DNA of 64,000 nt from Cichorium intybus. Its lineage: Eukaryota > Streptophyta > Magnoliopsida > Asterales > Asteraceae. The stretch spans positions 115,607,298 to 115,671,297 of the forward strand of contig CM042012.1 of assembly GCA_023525715.1 (NCBI GenBank), in the 5' to 3' direction. The position numbers were made by a program, and so were the translations under genes. This document shows positions 54,650-64,000 of this stretch, piece by piece; the stretch's first letter is position 1, and the number at the start of each line of letters is the position of its first letter. A model generated the notes under the pieces. It was given only the letters and a program-made list of their open reading frames with translations, searched no databases and was not told where the DNA came from.

Positions 54650-55870
54650 CTGGATCAAATCCCATAAAGCCCAATACAAATGTGAAGCCAACATGTAGAT
54701 GCTAGTTTCAACATAGACTGTCTCAAGATCCTTATCTGAAACCTGCATTTTAAATTTATAGTAAGAAATAAAAACATACTTTTACTGATTTGTTTATCAT
54801 AGCATCCTACTTTCCTTACTTCATATCACAATATTGTACTTTGAAAATTCTTACCTGATTCGGTGTTTCAGGATTTAAGTTGTGTCTCAAGAAATGATAC
54901 TGCTCAGCCTTAGTTGGGTACCTACATAATCACCATTTAAAAAGCTATAATTCTTTGTACATATATAGCAACGTACTTTCATTTATTAATGAAAGTAATT
55001 TGATTGACCTTTATAAGCCAAAATGTTTATTACTATAATGCAAAAAATAACAATGTAGTATACCATCCTACTTTTAACTCTCTCTTAGAGTTTTATACTT
55101 GCAATATTTTTTTAATTACTTTAAGACAATGTACTTTGAAAGATCTGCCAAATTATAGCGGTCTAGTTTGGGTTTTCTTTTCTTAGGACAAAACTGTAAT
55201 AGGAAGAAATGAAAGTAGGATGCTATGGTAGACAAATGAAATAAAGTGCGTTGCTATTTCTTGCATTTAAAATTTCATTTTACGAAAGGAAAAAGAACGA
55301 AGATCTCATACAAGGTGTAGTCACAATCATATCCCGCATAATCATTGAAGTGATTTCAAATCTCAATACCTCTATATCTGTATAATCCGTCAAAAAACAA
55401 GTGATTATGAGCAAACACCACGATAGCATTAAGATGACCTGTCGATTCCTGTGTCAGCATCAAGAAACATTTCTAAAAAAGTTATTATTTTAAAATTTTT
55501 AAAGTATGTTTAACAATTTTATGTGGTAAATAGTCATAAAAGAAGTTACCTTCAGCTTAGAAATCTCAGCTTCAACTTCTTTAAATGAAATTTGCGTGTA
55601 TTTCTTTTGGTTTTCAGAATCATCGCAAGTAAGTTTGGATGCTGCCGTTAACAAAGTTTAATTTCTTAGCAGTTTATTTAAAGTATAATGCTATAACGAA
55701 TATATGGAAATTGAGTAATACAGAATAAAAACATATATTAAAATACCGTTTTTAAAAAATTTTAAGATGTCATCCTATAGTTGTGGTTCCTTGGATCCTG
55801 GAACGTTCACTTGATGGAAATTATTAAGTTGATTTGCAATTTCGGCTGGAAGTTTTGGGTTCCTCATGTC
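54650..55870 (-). pseudogene. Ethanolamine kinase gene fragment captured by Helitron
   Basis: Five exon-like blocks on the minus strand, in the gene's order: about 55780-55870 (MRNPKLPAEIANQLNNFHQV, VPGSKEPQL then a stop), 55560-55640 (KKYTQISFKEVEAEISKLK), 55312-55450 (VVFAHNHLFFDG, YRYRGIEI, stop, NHFNDYAGYDCDY), 54855-54921 (YPTKAEQYHFLRHNLNPETP) and 54650-54742 (VYVETSIYMLASHLYWALWD). These match the choline/ethanolamine kinase family (first step of the CDP-ethanolamine pathway). The segment between the His-Asn-Asp catalytic loop and the metal-binding Asp-Phe-Glu is deleted, and two stops interrupt. AG/GT junctions flank several blocks. It is inactive as an enzyme. Confidence 0.8.
54968..55252. 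mobile_element. Foldback MITE inside the Helitron, copy 1
   Basis: The ends TAGCAACGTACTTTCATTTA and, inverted, TAGCAACGCACTTTATTTCA form long inverted repeats; the interior also pairs. A half-copy lies at about 54768-54845. It is non-coding. Confidence 0.55.
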
Positions 55871-55907
55871 TGTGTAAAATACATAACATTAGAACTCAAA
55901 TAAGAGG

Positions 55908-56148
55908 TAGCAACGTACTTTTACTTGTTTCTGTGTTATATGCTACCTACGTTCCCTTCTATTGTAACATTGTACTTTGAAATTTAACCCAATTACAATG
56001 TTATACTTTTAATGTTTTATTATTATTATTAAGACATTATACTTCGAATATTTAATCCAATTATTACAAAGAGAATTGCTTTGTATAAAGAAATAAAAGT
56101 AGGATGCTATAATAAAGAAATTAAATAAAGTACGTTGCTATTTCTTGC
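55908..56148. mobile_element. Foldback MITE inside the Helitron, copy 2
   Basis: The ends AGCAACGTACTTTTACTTG and, inverted, AGCAACGTACTTTATTTAA match the copy at 54968-55252. Confidence 0.55.
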
Positions 56149-56343
56149 ATATAACCCTAATCACATAACATGCATCAAGTCTCAAGATTATAAGTTATAT
56201 TCAAATGGTATTCTCAAAATTTTTATTCTAAAAAAAACAAAATTCAAGTGTGCATCCAAAAGATGTTCCACAAATCATGACTATTGAATATTCTAATAAG
56301 ATCGGAACAAATCATATCATATTCTATAAACTAAGAAACACGA

Positions 56344-57660
56344 TTAAATGAAACCTGAACTATCAAGAGCATTTGTATCACAAATGAATCCAGTAACACC
56401 CTATACCAATTTTTCAAAAACAAAATTAACACCAATCAAGAAACTTTAAAACTTTGTTTTTAAAAATAATTTATTAAAAGAAATATATGTTAACCTGTTT
56501 TAGATGGTTTCCTCCACGTTGTAATGCATACAACGCTCCTTTGGCATAACTTCCACGCTTCCATTCCTCATTGTCATTTGAGTCAGAAAAATTTGAAGTA
56601 TTATTATTCACATAATTCAAGAGGAATGGAAAATTAACTACCTGAAAGAAACTTGCCTACTGGATTGTCCAGACCTTAGTAGAACCTTTGTATACAGATC
56701 CATTTTTAACATCAAGACCATACCCAAATCATTGTTTTGTGAATAACAACCCTAAATTCAAAATTCCTCTTCTCTTGTATCTGCCTAGGAAGAAATATGA
56801 ATAGAATTATGACGATAACAAACCCAATTGTGAGCAATAGCTATGATTGATTTCCATAAAACTCTCAAGCTTACAGCCTATGAATCCAATTTTCCAAAAT
56901 TAGTCCGATTAGGCGTTGAATTATGCTTTCAGACAACTATCATAGTCATCTTCAGAGTATTAAGTCACTATTTACGCTTCCATACGAATTGCATTCAAAT
57001 AACTATATATCTGAAACGTAGACGATATGAATCGACAATGAGGTAAAAATTTGCAAAGACATATAAACAAAACCTGATAGATTACGCGACAAATAATCGT
57101 AAGGGGTAAAGTGAATCAAATTAATCTCATTTGACATAGAAATTTAGAAATTAGGTATGATGGTAGTACCTTTGAGGACGGATTTTGGAAACTGAAATCA
57201 ATGCTTCTTGTTTCTTGATTGAGTTCGAATTTTGATGCCTAGTGAGAAGAATTTAGAAGGGAGGCGGTGGCGGACAGGTGTCTTTGAGTTTTCATCTCAA
57301 GCGGGATTACATATGTGGCGAAAACATCAGTCGAGTGCTCGGAGTTCGCCGGTGCTCCTGTCGTTGTCGGTGTACTGCAAATATTTATGCCAAAAAATAA
57401 TAGTCCCCTCAAATAAAAACTTTAGTTTAAATTTCCTTTGATCATTAGCAAAGCCTGATTTGGTCAAGGATGTAGAAATATCAATTAAAGGGGAAGGCGG
57501 ACGGGTATTCACCACAGTGGCACAGGAAGCAACACAACAACAAAGCAAAGAAGATGAAACAGAAAAAATCGCAGAAGAAGTAACCATCGACAAATTGAAG
57601 AGAAAAAAAATCGAGAAAGAAGAGGATCTACAGAAATAGAGAGGAAGAGAATTCAATCGT
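56344..57660 (-). pseudogene. Other exon-like pieces in the Helitron, product not recognised
   Basis: Minus-strand segments upstream of the kinase blocks look exonic: about 56344-56400 (GVTGFICDTNALDSS-like, splice-like ends), 56490-56600 (EEWKRGSYAKGALYALQRGG) and an ORF at 57327-57656 beginning Ser/Cys-rich with a hydrophobic stretch, as in a targeting peptide. They may be further exons of the captured gene or of a second host gene. I cannot name the source. Confidence 0.35.
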
Positions 57661-58029
57661 TACCTCATCTCACTGGAAATCGCATTCCCATTGATAAAAA
57701 CGAAGCGGTGGTGGTAAAGAAGCGTCAGTGGAGAAAGCGGATCCAAAATGCATCCACATGACCCGCGTGACAACCCGGAACCAAAAAAAGGCAGGTAACG
57801 TTTCTCAAAATTACGTTTTTTAATATATAGTATAATGAAGGGATAGGCGATCGGTCAAAGGTATCACATAGTAGGAAGTAGAGGTGCACGTGGCCTGTTT
57901 CAGGTTTTTTGATAACCAGTTAAAACCTAATCGGTTTTAGGTGGTTTTTTCCAGTGAAACGAATAACCGGTCAAACTAGTTTTTGTTATGGAAAAACCGG
58001 TTTTTATAAAAACCGTTAACCTAAAACAA

Positions 58030-59729
58030 CCTTTTTTTTTTCAAATTTTACTCCAAAAACACATAAAAACTTGTATTATAAGCAATCATTCCTATTTCTT
58101 TTATCCAATTTACATATCTAGAGAGTGTTCTCACATCATATTTTAAATTCCAACTAAGGTTTGACCGCATAACAATAAAAGTTGTCTCAATCTAGGTGTT
58201 CAAAACAATATGTTTCTATTCCTTTTTTCTGATTTCATGATTCTAAACATGATTAAAACTAACATTCATTACTAATCCATTCTAACTTCATGTCTAACCA
58301 AAAACAAAATGTAACACATGAACATTCTAACTTATTCGCAACATTTACCTTGCTTATTATTTCTTTCAACCCATTATGTAATGTAGTTCAATATCCCATT
58401 CCAATTTCAATCATGCATTAAGAAATTCCCAAAATAGAATTTGTTCCACAAACCTTATTTATGATATCAATCACCAAGTATTCTTCATTCCTTCACAATT
58501 TACAAGCATGAAATCAAAAATCCCACACCAAACATCAAAATCATACAACTAATACATGTTCTTGAACTCGTAATGAGACATAACTCATAAAACAAGTCTA
58601 ATTCCAACAAGCAATGCGAAATTTTCAAACTCAATCAATCTAGGGTTCCAAATGTTAGATATTTACCTTGAACTTTATGTCCAACAACAACAAAAATCAA
58701 AGGTTTGTGAGTTTGTTTCGGCTAAAAATCGAACCAAAGGATGCTCTTAGCACCACCAACGACCACCGCGACTGCTCCCAACAGGGTTGGTTTTCGTCAG
58801 AAATCGCAACACAACAACGACTAAGTTGCGGCCCGCCTCCTCTTGATGCATTGTCGCCTCTTCTCTTCGAACTCAAAATCTCTCACATACACACACACAT
58901 AATCGAGAAGAGAGAGAGAGAGTGTGTGTGTGTGTGTGTGGGTGTTATAACTTTTGTTCTCGATTGATTTCTTCCTACATCTCCATTTTACGAGTACACA
59001 ATGCCCCCAAATGATTTCTTGTTTTTCTGATTCACACATACAAGGGATAAAGGGCTAAGCTGATTTTGAATAGTCAACATAAGCAAGATGTTAAAAATAC
59101 CCTTGCTGTCTAAATGCCTTAGAAAATTTTCTGCACTTATACATAATTTTTCCTGATCTTTGCACACTCATGGCTTCTAGATATGATACCCGATTTTTAC
59201 ACACTTTATATTTTTAGAAAGGTGGGAAGGAGCTTTACAAATTTCCTTCACTGACTTAACTCTGAATCTATACCGATTTCCTGATATAGATCCCCAAACA
59301 TGATCACTTGGCCATTTTTCTTCATTTTTTGGCTATTTTGAAACTTTCATAACGTCTTTGTTATAACTCCAAAAGACCCGAATATTTTTTTCTATATTAT
59401 TTTTGCATCAAGTATAAAAAAATATTCTTGATTATTGTTTCCCAATTCCTTTTAGATTTTGAGATATTAATTTTTAAAGTTTGACAATTATTTTCTCCAC
59501 TTTTGTCCCCAAATTCTATTTTTGCCCTTATGCTTTCAAAGCTACTTTCCAAATGAAGTAATGCTTCATAATGAGTTAATAAAATTTCTTAAAACATAAT
59601 TTACATATTTTCATCTTCTTTTACCATTTTTCCCTTGGTTAGAATACTTAGTTCTTTAAGCATCAAACTTATTATCGTTAAAATATTCGTATTTAATTCT
59701 TATCTTATATAAAAATTTTGTTTATCACA
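58030..59729. repeat. Partial LTR, same family as the solo LTR at 35396-47556
   Basis: It matches 45950-47556 in order: the AATTCCAACA-type segment near 58595, CACCACCAACGACCACC near 58752 (against the CACCACCGTCGGCCACC segment near 46570), the AGAAAGGTGGGAAGGAGC segment near 59217, and the end TTATCACA at 59729. Its left half is missing; left limit approximate. The (TG)n/(AC)n tracts at 58885-58942 lie inside it. Confidence 0.6.
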
Positions 59730-59829
59730 AGTCGATTACTCCGTCTTCAATATCACTCTATTTGATTTAATGAAGATGATTATAATTTGGATGTTGATAC
59801 ACTTGTCTCGATTAAACAATAAAAAGCAT

Positions 59830-60320
59830 TAAACAACAAGCTCAATATCTTGGTTCGTTACCAAACCGCTTTTGATCCAGATTCTGACGAAGCCAGAATC
59901 TCTAATGTCGATGTTTGTGAGAAAATCAGGCATTCTAAAAAAATTACACAGGAAAAATTTTCCTTAAACTTAGTTGATGCTGAAAAAATGTGAATGAAAA
60001 ACGTGTAGAGCTATTGGAGGATGTTGATAAGAAGATCGTCACTGTTAGTGAAACCCTCAACTCTTCCTACTCTAACATCCATAATCAAATCCTTAGATTT
60101 AATGAGGAAGTGATGGCTTTTAAGATGGAATATAATAAGCAAACCCTCAAGCAGCTTAATGAAGCCAATGCAAAAATTTCAAAACTTACAAAGCAATCAC
60201 AAGTTCCAGATCTTCAACAAATTGTTGAAACACTAAAAGTTCATTCTGAAGCCTTCAAGGCAAAGGTTGTTGTTGATTTAAGTGTAACGCCCCGGTTTTT
60301 CTCGGTACGTTATTTATTTT
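59830..60320 (+). pseudogene. Truncated coiled-coil ORF of unknown function
   Basis: A frame from about 59850 (with ARISNVDVCEKIRHSKKI) passes a frameshift/stop near 59990 and continues as an open stretch to 60283: highly charged, helical, with heptad-like Leu/Ile spacing (ELLEDVDKKIVTVSETLNSS, KQTLKQLNEANAKISKLTKQ). It ends where the LTR begins at 60284; the last codons of the ORF are LTR sequence. It may be retroelement- or host-derived; I do not recognise it. Confidence 0.35.
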
Positions 60321-62274
60321 AATTAATTAATTATGTGGCATTATATTAATTTATTTAATTAAGATATGATTAATTGAAAGATTGGGCTTATAACTATTGC
60401 CATCTTTTAATCATATAATTAAGTCCATGAGTTTTATAGCCAAACCCAATTAGGGCTTAATTGTTCTTCTAGCCCAAAGGCTTTAGGGTTTAACCCATTA
60501 ATCTAGTATATTAGGGCTCAAAACCCTAATTTCCTTCATTTCACTCCCTCCTCTCCCTCACGGCACTCTCTCTCTCCCTCTGTATCTCTCTTTATTCCCG
60601 GATTTGAGAACACAGCCGCATTGTTTGGACGATTCCCGGAGATTGAAAGGTTGGATCGCCACGAAACTTTAACCGAAGGTTCCCAAGACATATATGAAGG
60701 ATATGACCGGAGGGATTTTGATTTCAAGGTATGAATATTGAGTTATGAATTTTTCAACATAACCTAGGGTTTTTGTCAGATTTCACTGCTGAGTCTCTCT
60801 TCTTGTAAAAATCATATCTCGAGTTCTAGGACTCAAATGGACACACAACCAGTGCCCAAAGTTCAAAAATTGAGTTGAGTAACTTTATTAAAAGGCACTC
60901 TCGCTGAAAAGGACTTAATATATGGGCAACAACAGCTTCTTTGCTGTTAGGTCTAAACCGGGTCTGCTGTGATATGTCATTTTGTTTTTATCATTACTAG
61001 GGCTTGGGAAATGATCTAGAGTGATTCCAAGTTCCCACATGTACATTACATAGTTAATTTAATATATGGAGAATATGGGTCATTAATTCTCATCATAACT
61101 TGGTTAGAATGGATTCACACTCCAGATCAGTGGACAGTCACCAGCTTATGCTGATTCTGTGATTTCCCACATTGTGATTTTTATATCCAGAGCTTGGGAA
61201 ACCCTTTTTAATCGATTCCAACTCTGAGACTTGTATTTTTGTGTCTAATGTTCCTCTGAGTTTTGGTTGGGGCTAATTCCACCCACAAGTGGGGTAGAAT
61301 TGGCCAACACCACCTGACTGTCCGTCCAAAGACAGCAGTGACATGTCTTTTTGTAAATTTTATATCTCTCACATCCTTTGGAGTTAGGAGGAGTTCTTTA
61401 TGGTTCTGGAAACCTAAGTCATTGTAGTTTCTTGTAAAAATTAATTAAGCCTATGTTTCAGTTGTATATTTTGGAGTAATTCAGTCCCGAACAGCAGGTC
61501 TGTTTTAGAGACCTTGCTGTGATTACTCCTTTCTCATTCCTTAGTTTCACAACTTCATTCTACTAACCTTTAGTTTTATTTAGGTGAAGCTTTGAAGTTT
61601 GAACAAGCTTGGTAGCCTTATATTGACTCCTATCTGTTACTCACTCACTCAAGGTGAGTTCTCTCACACCGTTGTATTGATGTTTGTGTTTGTTAGTTAG
61701 CTCGTGTGTGATTGTTTAGATTGATTATTTAAAGCATGCTATATTATTATTATGAATCGTACATGTGCACTGTATGTAATTGATTATTACTATGAGGGGT
61801 AGTTAGGTAAGATCACCAATGTTATACTCTTTATGAGGTGCGGGGATCGGGGCCAAAGGATACGGGATTTACCCGGTGCGGCTCAAACCTACAAGTCCGC
61901 CCTATATTATATAAGCACTGATTCGTTCTTTGCTTAGTTTTTATAATTATAATTGGAAATGGATTAGGACTGGTAAATGTGAATATTAATATGATGTCTG
62001 TGTTTGAATTCACTAAGCTTTGTGCTTACGGTTTTCCCTAACATTTTTCAGGTGTTAAGATCTAAGAGGCTAAGGCGTGACTTGGAGCACCGGGATGCCA
62101 CTAATAGGAGTTTTATTTGTTTGGGACTATGTCATTTTTGCTTCCGCACTTTACTTTAGTATTTTTCCATGTTTTGGGTTTGAGCTACTTATTTATTTTG
62201 GAAACATATAACTATTTTTTATAAAAGTTATCTTTGAAAGTTAAAATATTTTGCGAAAAATTTTGGGTGTTACA
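60284..62274 (+). repeat. 5' LTR of a gypsy-type retrotransposon (1991 bp)
   Basis: It begins TGTAACGCCCCGG and ends GGGTGTTACA. A primer site follows at 62278. It includes a Ser/Pro-rich leader region with C/T repeats near 60540-60590 and a splice-donor-like AAGGTGAGT near 61650. The 3' LTR would lie beyond the window. Confidence 0.8.
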
Positions 62275-62277
62275 AGT

Positions 62278-62290
62278 TGGTATCAGAGCA
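62278..62290 (+). other. Primer-binding site (tRNA-iMet)
   Basis: TGGTATCAGAGCA three bases after the LTR end, in plus orientation. Confidence 0.9.
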
Positions 62291-62869
62291 CACGTTTGAG
62301 GGAACTAGGCATTCTTAGGAATGTTCTAGACTCAAATTTGAGGCTCTTAAAAAAAATTTTTCTTTAAATTTTTTCTTTAAAAGATTTCTTTAAAACTTTT
62401 GAATACTAGTAGTGGATTATCTCGTGGTATGCCAGTCAGCCGGCCAAGTAAGCTTTGTTTCATATGTTTATTACTTTGTTAAATTGTTAATTTTGGATTG
62501 TTTCAATTAGCCTTAAAATATTAGATTATATACCTATTAGTATTATCATGTGAGAGAGTTGTATAAATAAACGGCTAGAGCGAACTGGAAATTTTGAAAC
62601 TAGACGCGAATGCGAAATTGGAACTTGTGTGGAAGGTAGTAGAAGGGCCCCTACTATTTGAAGCACCGGTGCCGATTTCGGGTCGGGGCAAGGTTGAAAA
62701 ATTTTCGGTAAGCTGAGTGTTTCGTCTTCCTAGAAATATCTAGGCTGAAATGTCTCTATATTATCTTTCTTTTCCGCGGATGTAGATACCGCCTAAGTTT
62801 TCATCTATTTCTGCTAGACATGTTCCTAATATATACCCCTTAGGTTTTCATGTTCATAAGTTGTTATAA

Positions 62870-63283
62870 ATCGTTGAAGCAGACACGTACTTGGTTAGTT
62901 CTAAGCCCGCTGTTGTTATGTTCGATATCGGTGCTACTCATTCATTCGTTTCTCGCACTTTTTCTAATCGTCTGGGACGAGACGTTGGTAGACTATCTTG
63001 TCCAATGGTTGTCCGGGTTGCAGACAACCGGATTCTTTATGTTACCAATGTATATCGCGGTTGTACTCCATGGATCTTTGGCATAGAGTTTCCTATTGAT
63101 TTGATTCCTATTGCTATGAGGGAAGTATGTGTCCCCGTGGGCATGGACTGGCTGGATACTTTTGAAGCGGAGATCTCATGTCATCGTAAGCAGGTGCGGG
63201 TTCAAACCCAAGTGGGGGGAGAACTGGGCGTTAAGGGGGGATCGCCTATCCGTAGCTTATTGTTCAGCGACCGTGGTGGTTAG
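62870..63283 (+). pseudogene. gypsy retropepsin remnant 1
   Basis: The frame encodes a Ty3/gypsy aspartic protease: VVMFDIGATHSFVSRTF, where the catalytic triplet is DIG rather than the usual DSG/DTG, a hydrophobic core, and GMDWLDTFEAEISCHRKQ at the end. Gag is missing between the primer site and this domain. It runs out of frame before the RT stretch at 63325. The Ser-to-Ile change would be expected to inactivate it. Confidence 0.75.
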
Positions 63284-63324
63284 TGATGTTGCGATTGTTC
63301 CCGAGTTAGTGGCGTATTCATAGA

Positions 63325-63515
63325 GGAACTAATTGGAGTGCCGCCGGTTCGGCAAGAAGGGTTCCGTATCGACTTGGTGTCGGGTGCAGCTCCGGTAGCC
63401 AAGGCTCCTTATCGACTGACGCCACCAGAGATGAAAGAACTTCATAGTCATCTTTAGGAATGGAGTGATAAGGGTTTTATTAGGCCGAGTATTTTTCTTT
63501 CCCCTCTTGCACTAT
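63325..63515 (+). pseudogene. Reverse transcriptase N-terminal fragment
   Basis: The frame reads GVPPVRQEGFRIDLVSGAAP, then PYRLTPPEMKELHSHL, a stop, and EWSDKGFIRPS, the conserved start of gypsy RT. It ends abruptly; no YxDD-containing part follows before the second protease copy. Confidence 0.75.
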
Positions 63516-63533
63516 AACTTTGTTCTATTTTGA

Positions 63534-63968
63534 ATGGCATTCATGATTGTTATATATAATTGTGAATTAGGCACGTATTTGCTAGATTCTGAGCCTGCTG
63601 CTGTTATGTTTGATAGTGGTGCCACTCATTCTTTCGTATTCTGCACTTTTATTAATCGTTTGGGCCGGAGTATCGGAAAATTTGCTCACCCAATGATCTT
63701 CGAGGTTGCTGACAACCGAACTATATATGTCACTGATGTTTATCGGGGTTACACACTCGAGTTTTCTGGGGTTGAATTCTCCATTGATCTTATTCCTATT
63801 GTGATGCAGGAGCTTTGCGTTATTGTAGGCATGGATTGGCTGGACACGTTTGATGCGGAAATCCATTGCCGGAAGAAACAATCCGTGTTCAAAACCCTAG
63901 GGGTGGAGAACTTATTATTCAACGGGATATTCCCCGTCTGGACATGGCTTCTTGCTCATCTGCAGTAG
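63534..63968 (+). pseudogene. gypsy retropepsin remnant 2
   Basis: A second protease copy, 144 codons, with intact DSG (AVMFDSGATHSFVF) and GMDWLDTFDAEIHCRKKQ. It resembles the copy at 62870-63283 throughout but clearly differs in sequence. It is preceded by RT sequence rather than Gag, so the order protease-RT-protease is abnormal. It goes out of frame near the window end. Confidence 0.75.
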
Positions 63969-64000
63969 CACTTTTCGATGTTCCTATAGTTTCCGACTTC

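Larger units (their letters stand above)
53220..57843 (-). mobile_element. Helitron with captured gene fragments
   Basis: On the minus strand the 3' end is CCGTGCGGAGCACGG (6-bp stem, GGA loop), then ACTCCTGCTAG followed by host T, the classic Helitron terminus. The 5' end near 57843 reads A|TCCCTTCATTATAC followed by TATATATTAAAAAACG, the usual plant Helitron start. No Rep/helicase is present, so it is non-autonomous. The interior holds ordered exon-like pieces of an ethanolamine kinase gene (54650-55870, minus), further exon-like pieces upstream, and foldback MITEs. The 5' end could be a few bases off. Confidence 0.75.

Noticed and set aside
57879..58030. TAGAGGTGCACG start with ACCGGTT repeats as a hAT element
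   Set aside because: The start resembles hAT TAGGGGTG ends, but no matching right terminus or TSD was found.

Overview
The window is nuclear DNA from a flowering plant, probably a eudicot. It holds one intact intron-containing nuclear gene for a chloroplast protein (psaO), surrounded by layers of plant-type transposons: Ty3/gypsy-like LTR elements with tRNA-iMet primer sites, a TRIM, hAT, PIF/Harbinger MITEs, Helitrons and an endogenous pararetrovirus. Long AT microsatellites and low GC fit this. I cannot name the species. All boundaries were found by eye from terminal motifs and target-site duplications (TSDs).

Layout. 1-1145: an LTR. 1146-7085: a decayed caulimovirid (promoter, movement-protein remnant, large inverted duplication), interrupted by a 1.46 kb foldback element (1824-3283) and a solo LTR with TSD ATTCT (5619-6606). 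7254-18000: mostly MITEs, AT/AC microsatellites and LTR-like debris, including hAT-type elements at 8902-9580 and 12108-13668. 18026-18583: a rearranged TRIM. 19385-26137: a complete non-autonomous LTR retrotransposon (TSD CACTG) holding only a gag remnant. About 27036-31059: a dead hAT transposon interrupted by a Helitron (29419-30994). 32223-32950: a copia gag fossil. 33040-49708: a second copy of the same hAT in the opposite orientation, carrying a four-level nest. 50362-52293: psaO. 53220 to about 57843: a Helitron that captured pieces of an ethanolamine kinase gene. 58030-64000: an LTR fragment, a short coiled-coil ORF fragment, and a gypsy LTR followed by broken protease/RT sequence.

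Most interesting: inside the nest (hAT, then solo LTR, then non-LTR retroposon, then LTR retrotransposon), the innermost and youngest element (36687-43939) has no recognisable gag or pol. It carries, antisense to itself, an intact three-exon gene for a 494-residue RWP-RK (RKD-type) transcription factor with its own TATA box. Its two LTRs differ by about six substitutions plus one 59-bp tandem unit. It looks like a recently moved retroelement with a plant regulatory gene as cargo.

How parts work together: only psaO is an ordinary cellular gene, encoding a photosystem I subunit, and its upstream region has a duplicated I-box/G-box module. The RWP-RK gene may be expressible. Everything else is mobile or decayed, and the insertion order can be read from the nesting.
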